Shown here: positions 37,171 to 50,700 of the stretch, in pieces
How positions within the stretch are numbered: the first letter of the stretch is position 1
How the letters are laid out: each line of letters opens with the position of its first letter
NCBI GenBank assembly: GCA_023846275.1
Contig: CM043865.1
Location: 34,920,412 to 34,984,411 of the forward strand
Reading direction: 5' to 3'
DNA: 64,000 nt
Origin: Vanilla planifolia
Lineage: Eukaryota; Streptophyta; Magnoliopsida; Asparagales; Orchidaceae
Made by a program: the position numbers and the translations under genes
Notes under the pieces: generated by a model
Databases searched by the model: none
What the model was told of the DNA's origin: nothing
Seen by the model: only the letters and a program-made list of their open reading frames with translations

Positions 37171-39540
37171 GTATGTTCTCGATATTTATGAACTCACGTG
37201 TGGGGTATCGAGATGCGAGGGAAAAAGTGGAGAGAAAGGCGGTTAGTTTAATCGGTAGAACATGTGGAGTAGATTAGATTAACAAAAAAATAATCATTTA
37301 CTTCTCTGTTTCCTGTCTCCTATCGGCCAGTGCATCTCTATCTGCTCTAGCTACGTGTTCCCTTTAATAATCCATAAATTCTTCCTTCCACAGAACTTAA
37401 TCCATCCCTGCGGCTATATCTTGATTCTGATCTCTCAAGTCTCTGGTACTTCATATCAGTTCACTTTTTTAATTGAAATTTCACAGCTGGGGGTTACTTC
37501 GTTCTATAATCTGTGTTTATATTCCATTCTTGGAAGAAGATAATCTCAAACTATTCGATTCTATTAGATTCGGCATATCCTTGAGATATCCAGGAAGGGA
37601 TTGGATTCGAGCAGTTCCCCTGATTTAAGGCATGGGTTAAGCAAACAATAAAAAAAATGCTTAGTAGAATGAGTGGATGTTTAATATCTTGTTGACAAGT
37701 TAACTACACTATTAGGAGATTTAATGCACAATTAAGCAGCTTGATTAGTATTTATGAATTTTTTTGGGTCAATAGTGTCCACCTAATCGTACATGGGCTT
37801 AAATTTGTGCCCTTTGATTAAGCTGCTTTTCCTTTTATGTGAGTAATTAAAAGTAAGTATCAGGTGGTTTGGCTTATGCACTCGGTTCATAGATCTTTTT
37901 CTTCAGTTTTACTTGTAAAGTTTTTTGCTCATTTTCATATCAAAACCTTCAAAATTGCGTCGAACAATTTTCTTGACTTTTTTGTTTTTTTACATAAAAT
38001 TTCTCCTTTAATAACTCTTTTTTAAAGTATATTGTCAAAAGCCTCTGTTTGATATCTATTACGACTAGTGAACATAATCAGAGGCTTTGCTCACTCTCTA
38101 TGTCATCAGGTGGAGGGTTTCAAGAGCATTGGCTTGACTCTCATGTTTCTTAGTATGATTGAATAGCTTTTGGTTTATATAATACCGGTAGTAATGAAAA
38201 GACTCTATCAAGATGTTTAGGTTCTATTTGGTGACCAATGAGTTGCGAAGTTTTTCATAATAGTGCAAAGCTACTTGAAGTTTTTAATGTGTCATATGAA
38301 ACTTAGGTAGTCCAACAACTCAAGGTGTTAAGGGATGGATAATGCAAGCAGAAGTTATATGTGTATAAGTTTTTTTATCAAATTATTTTTGAAAAAGGTA
38401 ATAACATTTAGTTCATTTGCTTTGATGAGTGGTTCCATTGTGATAAACATTCCCCAAGAATGCATTGATTATTTTTAAGGAATTATGTTCACACATGTGG
38501 TATGAATGCAACATAAAAATGATTGATGGCAATAAGAATAACCCAAAATATATGCAAATAGAGATATTAAATCTGCATTATTCATTTGGTGTACTCCCTA
38601 AATCTGAATTAGGAAATCTATTTATATTCATTAATCTTCTTATATTGAAGACACCTTATTTATTCTAAGTCTATATTTTGTTCAATGATTAAATATCTTC
38701 TTCCATGACTGATAATGATGTTTCAAAGTCGACAGATGTTATTGTGAGGAGATGTGAGACACACCAAGTGAGAATGGTGTGTTGGGTCACCCTTGTATTT
38801 GATGAGTTAAGTCTTAAATGTTTAGTATTTTATTTTAATGGGTTTGTTTAGTGTGAAACATGGTTACATATAAAGAATAAGTCATGTACTTTTGAAGATA
38901 AACTAGTAGTTTTTAAAGTATCTTGGAGTGTTCAGCAAGTTTTAAAGATTGAAGATATGTGTATTAATTTTCATAAGGTTTTCTTTTACATGAAATAGAA
39001 TGTTAGCTTGTTTAAGGAACTCTCTTTTCATATCAATTTTAAATCATATTTGAGTATTAAATTGTTCAATCATCTTTTTGATTTAGGAAACAAATAAAAT
39101 TTCATTTTTGAATCCCATAATTCTTTTCTTGGTTAAATCTTTTGTTAAATTTTATGTTAGTTTGTTTGTTAAATCTTGATTAATTTAAAAAATTAATTTT
39201 ATTAAATTTTTTAAAATTAAAATAAAAAAAACAAATAAAAAATATTTCTACCACATCCCAGCTTGTGCCCAAATGCAAAGTTCTCGAGTCGGGTAGGCCC
39301 GAGCGGGCACTTGCAAGCCTCGGGTCAGGAAACAGTTGGACCAAATCAGGTCGAGCCCATTCTGGCTGATGGAGAATTCTTGAGCCGAACGAGGTAAGGC
39401 ATTGAATTGAATCAGACAACAATAGAACCAAGTATACGTATAGGTTGGCTTGGACTTGTATAAACCTGTGTGTTATGAGCACGCCCAGGTGATGAATATT
39501 TGGACACATAAATGAGGAGCCAGCCCCAATTAGGCACAAA
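37171..39540. other. Unassigned, possibly intron-like or intergenic
   Basis: Nothing here could be tied to a protein family. Part of it (37,300-38,460) has the T-rich, less repetitive look of an intron downstream of the exon-like island. The end (about 39,240-39,540) is GC-richer and has the look of LTR-retrotransposon sequence, without a readable domain. Confidence 0.35.
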
Positions 39541-39549
39541 TGTTACTCT

Positions 39550-40990
39550 CGTATGAATGCTTATAACATCCAAATACATTACCTTCCTTGCAATGTGGGA
39601 CTAAATCCCTTGTGCCTGTCTACATCCAAAACTAAGAGCACTTAGCACTGTCTGTTCATGCATTTTCGCGATCAAACGGTGGAGATCGCTTTCGCCTTTA
39701 AATAGTGATCTTAATTGATCTAACTGTCCATTTAATATGCCGATCAGACAGTTATTGCGTCATTCGCTATAACCAATTAATCCTTGCTCAACATCTGACG
39801 ATAGTGAACTCATCCGACTTCATCCGAAGCTTGTAAAAAATCTGTTCTTGAATCGCGTGGCTCCAAATAATCTATTTTGAATCCTATGACTATGATCATT
39901 CCTGATTTTATCGTTAATTAATCAAACGATCCATGTCTTATCCGACTCGATCAAATGACCCAGATTTAATCTAGCTTGATCCAACCGTTTAGAACTCATC
40001 TGAATTTACAACATTTGATCGGACGGTCGAGATCTCCTCTGAGTCGATCCAACGACTCCAATCAATCCCATCTAACGGCTAAATAACTAGTCGTTATATA
40101 TGCCGTTACTGTAGTCATTTTAGAATATTTTTTGAGTCGTTTGGAAAAGCTTTTTAAACTGTTTAGCAGTATCTTTTCAAACAACTTTTGTTTTACTTTC
40201 TAATGACTAGGATCAAAATTTTTGTATAAATATCTAAGCATGATGAATGAAATGACTAATGAACCTAAACAAGATTTCAACATCTCAAAGAAGAGTAGTA
40301 TCATATTTAACTGGTATAAATTTTTTTTGATAACACTTATGGTTTACTACTATTTGAAATCTAAATTTTTTCAGCTAAGTCTAATTCTTCTAAACTTTTG
40401 TTTTTCAATTCTTTTCATAATTTTGAGCTATTTGTGTCTTTTTATATTTGTCAACAAGCGTAGAAAAATTTGTACGTTTTTTCATAAATTTGTTTATTGT
40501 TATATTTTTGTTTTTCTTTTGAGTTAGGTGGCTCTGCATTTGTGAAATCCCAAATCCGGTTTGATCTCGTAAAAAACCGAGTTGGGGTTAAACTCGTAAA
40601 AGCTCAGATTATAGTTGAACTCCCGCAAAAGCTAGTAGGTTGGAGGTAAATTGTAGGGAAAATCTCAAGTACGTTAGAGGTGAACCGTAACCTTAAGTTG
40701 TAATTGTTGTACTAGTGGAGTTTTTTTTTTTTTTACCTCTGTTGGGATTGGATATATGTTCTAGTTTGAATTGAATAGCTTAAAAATTTTGGCGTATCAT
40801 TTCAAATTTTTTTTAATCATAAAAATTATAAATTAATATATTTATAAATCAAAATTTTTAATTAATAAAAAATTATTTTTATAAAGAATATTTGAAAAAT
40901 AAGTATATTTCTTATTAGCAAAAATTATTTTAAAACCCATAATTCACCCCTCTTGTGAGATTGATACCCTAGTTGTCATTTCAAAATGAA
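39550..40990 (+). mobile_element. Long LTR-like block (probably Copia-type), solo LTR or LTR plus leader
   Basis: About 1.4 kb with LTR-like organisation. A region of recurrent short phrases built on GATC, CGATCC and AACGG (39,660-40,090) comes first, then a TATA box (TATAAATA at 40,225-40,232). Next is a region with repeated CTCGTAAAA and AACTC phrases (40,555-40,700). It ends with the AATTCACCCCTCTTGTGAG phrase near 40,945 that often closes the LTR/leader of large plant Copia elements. No matching second LTR or adjacent plus-strand pol was seen. Family assignment is by resemblance only. Confidence 0.45.
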
Positions 40991-42400
40991 TTGGTGTTTT
41001 AAATTCTTTTAAAATTGTTTTCTGAAGTTAATGCACTAAATAAAAATTTAGTAGTTTACAATGAATCAGTTATACCCTTTTGTTTATTTTCACAAGATAT
41101 TGGAATTATTGTAAGGTTATATTTAGTTGTTAAGTGAATGAAAATAATACAAGCAATAAAGAGTATGTAAATTTAAGTGGTTTAGCTCATAACAAGCATA
41201 CATCCACCTCTAAGCAACAAGTTTAAACACCATTAACTTAAATCAATCCTTTGTTATTGTCGTTTGGAGAAACCTAAGTATAAACTATGGTTCTTTTAGT
41301 ATGAACTACAACCCAAATCTACTCTACACTCTTTGATTGGAAGTTTGGCCTAATCTCTTCACACTAGATAATTAAGAGCATGGCCAAGGAAAAATGAAAT
41401 ACAATGATCAGATGTAAAGCACAAGCTCACTTAATTTTGAATTGAATATATAAATAAAATCATATTCAATCTAATGAATTACTAATCTGAGTTATCAGTT
41501 GAAATAAGAGTTTGTAATGTGAAATACTAAATGATGTAAGCTTAAAGTGTTTTTTTCTTTCCCTTAATTGAAATAATATTATTATGACATACTTTCAGCT
41601 CTCCTAAAGTTCTCTTGAGGATATAACAATGGATTGTTATAGCAAATACATATCAATTTCTTATTGATCATTCATCTATGCTTTACCAATCAATTTCTTA
41701 TGATTAGAGAGGTATATATAGTGCTTGCAATGCAAAGAATCTTTTTATAAAATACCAAAAAATCTTTAATGGCTAATTTTGTTTTTAATGCATGTTTAAA
41801 CTAGCTATTATCTAACTTTCGCTTACGTTCATTTTATACAATAATTGAATCATACTAGTCGATATGCAAATATTGAATTGAACATATTATCCATTGGAAT
41901 GTTAGGGTAATTGTACTAATGTTGAGTTTTCTCTCATATGTTGTGAACTTATATCCTTAATTAATCTTACAATGGCTTAGAATATTAGCATACTGCATAA
42001 AAGTTTGGAGATATTGCAGATGTAATGCTAGATTGGTACACTATATACATTCAATTAATTGTGATGTATGATGTATCAGAATGTATAATCCGATAATATG
42101 TAATTACCTCAACATTTTATTGTGTTTTTGCTATTTATACTTTAAGTCAATCGTATTGTATGATAAATAATAACATACTATACAAAATTATCTAGATTCC
42201 TATTTTAAATAAATTATATGATGTTTTTACTTCTTTAAATCATTCAATCACCCATAGGAAGTTCATGTGCACACATCATATTATTAAATCATACAATCGT
42301 ATCATCCATTTGCTCAAAGAGCTAGCGTTAAACTAGATTGAATAGTTTAATGTCATCATTTCTTTTAAACTCGTACACGGTTATTAACCTTAATAACTCT
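40991..42400. other. AT-rich transposon-derived sequence, no domain readable
   Basis: Near 41,160-41,280 there is a phrase resembling decayed plant Copia LTR text (AGTGGTTTAGCTCATAAC followed by CATCCACCTC). The remainder is AT-rich with no supportable ORF. Confidence 0.35.
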
Positions 42401-43750
42401 AAGTGCTTTTAACTTAACATTTGACTATTTTGGCTAATTTTCCTAAAAGGATACAAATGCTTTGTGTGAGTGAAGTGACTCTTGTATATAGTAAATAACT
42501 TGTTTGAAATCTTTACATATGTCCTTGAAATTATCAACCTTGAAAGTATATGGGACACATGGTTTTAACTTTTTCTTCCATTATGTTGTTAGTTAATATC
42601 TTCTTTACATTTCAATATCTTAACTTATTTGTCTAAGTCTTCATTCATACAGACTATAATCAATGATCAATTTTGTCTATTATCTTTAGAATAACTTATA
42701 ACGTATTTAATAGACATGTTAGATCACAAATAAGATAAAAGATTACCTTTGTGGCTCATGAGGTTCAGCAGTTACCTCCAAAACATTGGATGGCTTATCT
42801 TAGATGCATGTGGCTTTTGCAATTGAAACTGTGTAAGCTATAAAATCTTTGTACTTATGTATCATTATGTTGTTACTAAAATCAGGAGCTTGTTCTTGTG
42901 CTGAATGTAGAGTTTGTCTTCATTCTCTTCAAACACTGATTAATATTATTATTGAATCCATCTTAACAACTTCGAACTTTATAATTTCAAAAGAATTTTA
43001 TGCTTTAATTTTCTAAAGAAAAGTTTCTTTGTGGGTCTAAGCATTGAGTGTTTATCAAAAATCACACATATTAATAATAACCTTTAGGGATTTTAGTTTG
43101 GATATTGTAAGATTTATCCACTTGAGCTTGAATAATAGCTTGAAAAAATGTTTCTCAGCTTTAAGACTCAAACTTAACCTTATTTTTTATGAACAAATAT
43201 TGGATAACCAATTACTCCTAGATTTGAATAAGAACTAAATGCTTAAACCGCTCTTTTGATGTCTTGATTCCAATAACTATGCATGCTGTTCTACTCATAA
43301 GTTGTTACAGAAACTTTCTCATGACTTTTTACCCAATCCCTTAACCAACCTCAATTGAGAAAGCATGTAGTGACTTCTTTCCAAAAGAGCTCGTTTTATC
43401 CTCTCATTCCTACCAATTTATTGTGGTGTACAAACAAATGTTATAAAAAATCACATCTTTCTCTACTTTCTTTATGCATTTTGTCGACTTCCTCGAATAT
43501 ATAAGATTCTTCTTAGGTGAAACTTATTTAGATTAGCCAAAATCATAGCACACTGCACATTTTCACATATGAACTAAATACATTTATTACTTTATTGCTT
43601 CAGCCAGATCCTATTAGACTATTTTCTTGTCATCTTTATAAACTTCAACTTCGAATGATAGACATACAACCATAGTCTCCTCCAAAACTCAAGTAAAAAC
43701 CTCATCATCCAGTGATTGCTAGATTTTTTGCTTCGTCATTTTTATCGATG
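42400..43750 (-). pseudogene. Inverted Copia pol remnant (integrase region)
   Basis: On the minus strand at about 43,315-43,440 the integrase signature reads VCTPQ, then a stop, then IGRNERIKRALLERSHYMLS and QLRLVKGLGKK. Plant Copia integrases have TPQQNG..ER.NR.LLERAR.ML..A.L...FW at this place. Flanking minus-strand sequence is broken by many stops, and no reverse-transcriptase YVDD could be found. The element is dead and old, and its boundaries are uncertain. Confidence 0.65.
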
Positions 43751-44160
43751 TTCACATCTTTTTTAATCAGTTATTGTTGTGGTCATTTTTATCAACTCAA
43801 TAGTGTTTGTGCAAGGTAAGAAAGAAGGATGATTCACTGTTTAAGCCTTGCAAATATAAAGTGAAGATTGTATAAACCCTTATAAGTACTCTTACAACAG
43901 TGGGTGTCACAAATGTGGTCATTTTTCTCTTGTTTTTCTTTAAAAAAAACAACAGAGAAAAGAGCTCCTTATTGCTTCTTTCTTTATGCTAGGGATTTTG
44001 GGTTTGGTCAACAAAGAAGACAGCTGGTTTCATAGCTGGCTTAAGTTGCATGCGATGGTGAAGGTGGGCTTAATGATAGCTTTAAATGTAATTCTCCAAA
44101 ATTGACTTGCAGTATAATGTAGCTTTCCAATAAGTCATCATGATGCCACATTTATGAAAC

Positions 44161-44192
44161 GATTTTGATTTTGATTTTGATTTTGATTTTGT
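44161..44192 (+). repeat. (TTTTGA)n short tandem repeat
   Basis: Five consecutive TTTTGA units. Confidence 0.9.
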
Positions 44193-44583
44193 AATGCAAG
44201 AGATGATTTTGACTCCTAAATGATTTATTCCAAAAAATAAACAAATTATCTGAAAATAATTTATCATACAAAATTAAATTGTATTAAATATTCTAACAAA
44301 AGGTATGCTCATTTCAACAATGTTTTTACAATTGCTCGGCTTCCAAAGAAGCATTGAAAATATTTTGGCGATGTAACCCTATTCCAAGATAATTAGACTT
44401 TTGGGCAGTTTAAAACAAAATTTAAAAATATTTGTTTAAATTTATTTTAAATATTTAACTATAAAAATATTTTTCTAAATTAACCATTTATGTTTTCATA
44501 ATACGATAGTTTTGTTATTTTTCTCAAAAACAATATGTTGCACACGTAGACGATTAGGTTAGTTGAAAGAAATAATTAATTTA

Positions 44584-44595
44584 TTTTATATAAAA
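44584..44595 (+). promoter_or_regulatory. Possible TATA box of the FAX-like gene
   Basis: TTTTATATAAAA lies about 190 bases before the start codon at 44,782, with GC rising from about 44,710 onward. The surrounding DNA is AT-rich, so chance matches are likely. Confidence 0.35.
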
Positions 44596-44781
44596 AATTA
44601 TAACATGTGATAATAAAAATCGAATTCAAGATGTGGAAAACAAAATCCAAATATAACATCATTGAATCAAAAGATTGTAGAAGATATTTTAAGATATTTC
44701 ATAGATAATTTCTCCGTCAGCTTGAGCGAGACGGCAGATCCTCTTAACGGGGAAGACGGAGGAGTGTCTGGTGTCGGGAAA

Positions 44782-47700
44782 ATGGGGAGCGGAATGTCGA
44801 TGTCGCAGAAATTGACCTTGGGCTATGCTGCCCTCGTTGGAGGTAACACCCACCTCGATGATTCATTTTTGTTCTTTTGGTTGATGCCTTGATGTGGTTC
44901 TATTTGATCTCGATATATTTTCGAGCTTTCGACTTCGTTGCGTTGTTGATTCGAGAGGCAAAAGGCCCTTTCGTTTTATTGAACTCCATTTAGGAACTTT
45001 TGAGAACTCCATCCCTTAGATTACTTAGATTTGCCACTGATGTAGTTTATTTTCATGTTTTTTTAATTAGATTTTAGCTGGATATGTTATAGACTATTGG
45101 TATATGAATCAAATGGACGGAACTTTGCAAGAACGTTCCAGTCACTTTTATCTTGATGCTTCATAGATGCAGGTCTTGGCCAAGTAGCAAAAGGAGCAAA
45201 AGTTGACGGTAGGTGTCAAGAAATCGATTTAACTTGTTTTGAGTTATTTTATATGTTCCTTAATGTCAATGGAATGAAATTATATGATTCTCATTCTCTT
45301 GAATCACTAATTTTTTATCATAGTTGTGTTTTAAGAATTAGATATATCTGTGTTCAAGAATTAGGAGAGCGCCAAGGTTTAGTTCAGAGTTGATAGATTT
45401 CAGGATGTCATACCTTACTTTAAGGTATTTAGTATCTTGTACTTTGTAATAGCCATGTTGATGCAGCACGGATTGGAGGGATCTCATATAGAGAGATTGA
45501 AGTTTTGCTTCCTTAAAAAATGCTAGAAAAGATCGATGGAAGAAAACAATAAGGCGAACAGTCAAAACTCAACAATTAAAGAGAAAAAAATAGAAAGAAA
45601 ATGGTGAAATGCTTGCATTATGGCAGAGAAGAGAATTAGATGGGAGAGAACATAAATGCATTAAATGTTCTTCTCAACAGTCCATTCCCAATAGAACTTC
45701 TACAAATCTCTCAATAGTTTCTAAAACACTCAAAGACATTTATGAATCAAGGACCTCCAATACTTACATCATAATTTTTATTTATAAACTTTACATGACT
45801 CATAATGAATATTACTTATGTGATATGTTTGACTCAAAACAAGACAAAAATGCATATATAGCCATTCTTTACTATAAGGTCAATCTAACATAATAAAGTA
45901 TTATAAAATGCAATGTTAAGATGTATATATGACTCAACAAACTAAAATAAACTAAAAAATGAAAAATGACTATCTTTCATGAATCACATATGGATGATTA
46001 ACTTAAAAGTAGTATAATGCAAGTGTAGCAAGTTGACCTGCATCACATTTAGTTCATTAAATTGAGGTTGTTATATGCTAACTTTGAAGTCATCAAGAGT
46101 GAGATTAAAATATAAGACAAGTTTTACAAGATTGTAATGGGACCAATAATATTTTGTGAGATGAAATATTGCATTTTGAAATTCAAAAACATGCATAGAA
46201 TGTGTTGTTGAGATAAGAATGATGGGATAGTTCAAGTGAATTCACTTGAAACTACGTTTGGATAATACCAATTGAGGATAAACCTAGTAAAAGTCGACTT
46301 AGATGATTCTGGATGTATTATATGGCATAGTTCGACATGTTCTATGTTATTCTTAAATATCATTGATTATTTTTGTAACCATATAAAAGACACTCTATAA
46401 AGCCACTTTGTCTTCCACAAGTTATTTTTCTCTTTGATTTTTGTTTGTTAACTATGTCTAGCTTCTTCTTCTCTTTTGTTTCTAAACTTTTCAAGGTTCT
46501 TTGATTACTCACATGCTTTCAAAGTTTCTCTACTTCGTCAGTAATAGCATATCCTTGGAACTTCTTTTGTTCCTCCATCATCAGTCTTCTTATTCATAAC
46601 GTCTTACTAATTTTAATATTTTTAATTATTTTCAAATATTCTTGACATTGTAAAATAATTTTAACTTGTACAATTATTGGTCTTTCATACGCTCGTAAGA
46701 ATGTGGGAATGTCTAGATTTGTCGATCGAGAGAGAGGAGAGAGTGTTGCAAAGACTTATCTTAGTCATCTAGACGACAAGCAAACTAGTAATATGAAAAA
46801 CCACATAAAAGTTAAAAACTATGGCCTCAATGTTTCATTATATTTTTTGAGTACAAAGAGGACATGGTTGTTAGAAGGACACTAAGCAAAAGTCGCCTTT
46901 ATAGTTATGGAATTAGGGTTCTAATCAATACAGGAGGAAGAAAGACGATGATTATCAAAAAAGGAGAATTTGAAACCCAAAAGTTAAGAGGGTTTGCTTG
47001 TCTAGTAGGCTAGGAAAGCATAATGAGTGCATTGGTTTAACTCCAAAATGAACCCCTTGATAGGATTGGGAGAGGTTTAGTGTCATGTCCCATCTAAAAT
47101 ATCACTAATATTACTCATTGACAGTAAATTAGAGTACTATAAGTTAAAAGTGTGAACAACATCACTATAGATGGCGGTGACAAAATTATAAAAGCATATA
47201 TTTTATCTTGATATAAATCTAATTTTTCATCACATCAAAATAAAGTGTGTGCATGACTGTTCTATAATATCCTCAGAAACATGATACAGTAAAATAAAAT
47301 CAACATATACAAGATAGCTTACACTTCTCACGTGTCACTCTAGACACTCTCTGTGTGTAAATCTGTGGTATGTCATATAATATAGATAGGGGTGAACATA
47401 AAATACTCAGTAAGTGAATTTGATATAAATAAATAACAAATATATGATAAAACATAATATCAAATGTGATGACATATATCAACATAGTTATAAAAAATGC
47501 TCAACATATAAAAAGACATGAATAACATGTTGTATACATTAAATATGTATATACATTTTTATTCTTTTATTTTATGTTACTTTTTTTTCTCTTTTATATT
47601 TTTTTATTTTATTTATATCTAAGACCCAAATATTTTTCATAAGACTGTATCCCATATCCCAATTATGTCTTATCTCATTTATGGTATCTCATCATCTTTA

Positions 47701-50700
47701 GACTTTTGCCCGTATGTGTGCTCGTAGGAATATGTCAGTCATAATCTATCACAAATCATCTCCATCCCTTGTCCCTACACTGAGTGCAAGCGGTATCGGA
47801 GGTCTTTGATGTCATCTTATCTCATAACCTGATATCAAAATAGTACTAATGATGTCTAGCATCTTGTTCTAGTGCTCATCATATCTCATAGAATATCATA
47901 GTTCGGTATCAAACTAGTGTTTATGATATTCAACATCTTGTGCTGGTGTTTGTCACATCTCATAGAATCTTATAGCTCGATATCAAACCAGTGCTTGTGA
48001 TGCCTATCATCCTGTGCTAGTATTTGTCACATCTCATACAATCATGGGAACAAATTTAGGAAAATTTTATTTTCTATTTTTTTCTTTTTCCAAAAGGTTA
48101 TTTAATTTTTTTTAACTTTATCACATACCAATCATCATATTATTTATTTATCTTTTATTTTCTTTTTCAAGATATATTATAATATCTGATTATGTAATTT
48201 ATATATTGTGAATATCACGTTATGTTTAAGTTAAATCATACCTGTTTATATCACTAATACTTGAATTCACTTATCTTTGTTTTAGATAATTTTTTATTTT
48301 TTTTCTCTTTTCTTTTTTCTCATTTTCCAAAAGGAATTCGTGATTTATCAAGATCAATTCTTATAATTACATATATCAATATCAATTCAATATAAAAATT
48401 AACTCACTTTAGTAAAATTTCTTATTCTTATTAATAGAAGTTTTTTCTTCTTGACTTATTTGCCTTCAAGATAGTCTTTTTTCTACATAAAAAGAGTCTA
48501 TCAATTTGATTTATTAGCAATAAATTGCTACAAATTAAATTATAACATTTTTTAAATTTTTTTCTTGTAATAATTATTATATGACTTTTCTTCTCTAACT
48601 ATTTTTTTATCTACAACAATTTTCCCCTCTTTTTATTTTTTTTGGATTTTTCCCTCTTGTTTGTTCTCAGATTTTCTTTTTTATTGATTTCTCCTCTTTT
48701 ACCAATTGACAGCGAAACGACGCCGACACACGTTTGACAACAGCAGCACAAAACATCCTGAAATTATGCATGTTGACAAGAAAATTGAAAAACCACAAGG
48801 AAAAATTACCTTTCTTGCTTTTCCCTCTCTTGTGCTTTGAATCGAGACCATAATGTACTTGTTTTTCGATTTTTGACGATGGAGGCTCCATGAACCACTC
48901 GATTAGGATTCTGCTCAGGTATTGCCATTGAATTTCTTTTCCCTTGCGTTCTCTCTTTCGATTGTAGCCTCTACCTTTGCAACGGCCGTCCAGTGACCAA
49001 AATTAGCCGAATCGCCTCTGAAATCATAGCTCTTGCCAACCTTAGCTACGTCAATGGAAGCTATGGGAAATAACGATGGCATAAGGATTTTTGAGATATT
49101 TATCTTCCATATTTTTTTTAAATAATATTATTTAATATTATTTTCTAATAACTTCATAAATTAATTAAAAATTAATGATGACTCCAAAAGTTATGTGACA
49201 ATGATCAAATTTTATCGCTAAATTTTCCCTATTCAAATTTTTAGTCACATTTCAATTTTGACTGTTTGATATTTATTTTACCAAATACAAAAAACTCGTG
49301 CCTTAAATTGATTATGGTGACAAGTCGTTACACTTAGGCTAATGAGAGTTTCTTGGGTGTCATGTTGGTGATAAAGAAGAGATAAGAATCATATGAATGG
49401 TATTTGGCAATACAATATTGGAAGGCAAAAGGTGTAGGATAGCAAGTACTATTGAAATGTAACACTTTCTAATTTTGATAATCACAATGTGAAGATATAC
49501 TCTGTGTTCATGATCTTCTCAATGTTATTTATTCTAATTTTCAATCTCCCATTGTAGAGTTTTCTAATGGTGAAAGAAAATCCTAAGTTTCTTGATTAGA
49601 TTCAAGCCAATCATTTTGTTTTGAGTCCAATGAGAGCTACAGTATCACCCATGTTACAATCAATGCTTCTTACGTTTTGTTTGCCTTTGATGCTTGGATT
49701 CTTCTTAAAAAGATATTGCCTCCAAGATTAATGTTCAGACTCTTGGAGATCATATTTGTTCTGTGAAGAAGCTAATTGAGAAGTCTATGGTTCAATATTT
49801 TCTTCAAGTAAAATAGTCTGCTGATTCTTTAATTTCTGTTCGTCAACTCTTCTCTGATTCTGATTTTGTAGAGCAAATTATTGATAGATTTGGAAATGGA
49901 TACAAAGAGTTTCTCAGTTTTCTTTTTTTTTTTCTTTAAACCTTTATAAGATTTGATGAAATATATGATTTCTTGTTACAAGACTTCAGCTCATACGGCC
50001 TTGACTTATATGTCTGATAAACAGTTAAAGACAGGTAAAGGCGAATTTAATTTTCAGACCAATTATAGTTTCATTAGCAAGAGAAATAAAGGGTTCAATC
50101 ATGGTTGTAGAAGATGGAACTACTTTGGTGGTGCTCGAGTAAACTCAACAATTCATGTAGTTTTTCTCAATATTAACGCTCACCTCTTTTCTTATCCTAG
50201 CATTCATTTCTTCATCTCAAATTCCTTGCCAAATTAGAGAAATGATTATTGAAATTTTTTCCATTGAATTGGGCTAGATTTAGAAAAAAGTAAAATTGTC
50301 CAAGAGACGATTACAAAGGACTTGATATTTGAATATTAAAAAGAATTTCTTAATGGATAGACCATAATGGTATTAACCATTTCATTTAATAAACCCCACT
50401 TATTGCAGCCAATATTTTGGGTAAGAATGAATCTCATGTTGTCAAAAATGTATGGTATATCATTCATTTTGAGGGGAATGAGCTTCATCTATTATCCATC
50501 ATGCAACTCATCTTGAAATGGTTCTATTTGACTAACTAGAAATTTTTATTAACCATCTTTCTTTTGAAATGTTGTAATAATTGATGATAATGCAATATTT
50601 TTTGTTTATGTTTATGGCTTATTGAGTTTTTAAATGAGCTTCTACCTCTTAGTGTTGATCATCCTGTGTGACTGTAGTACAAAATTTATAGCTTCTTCAA

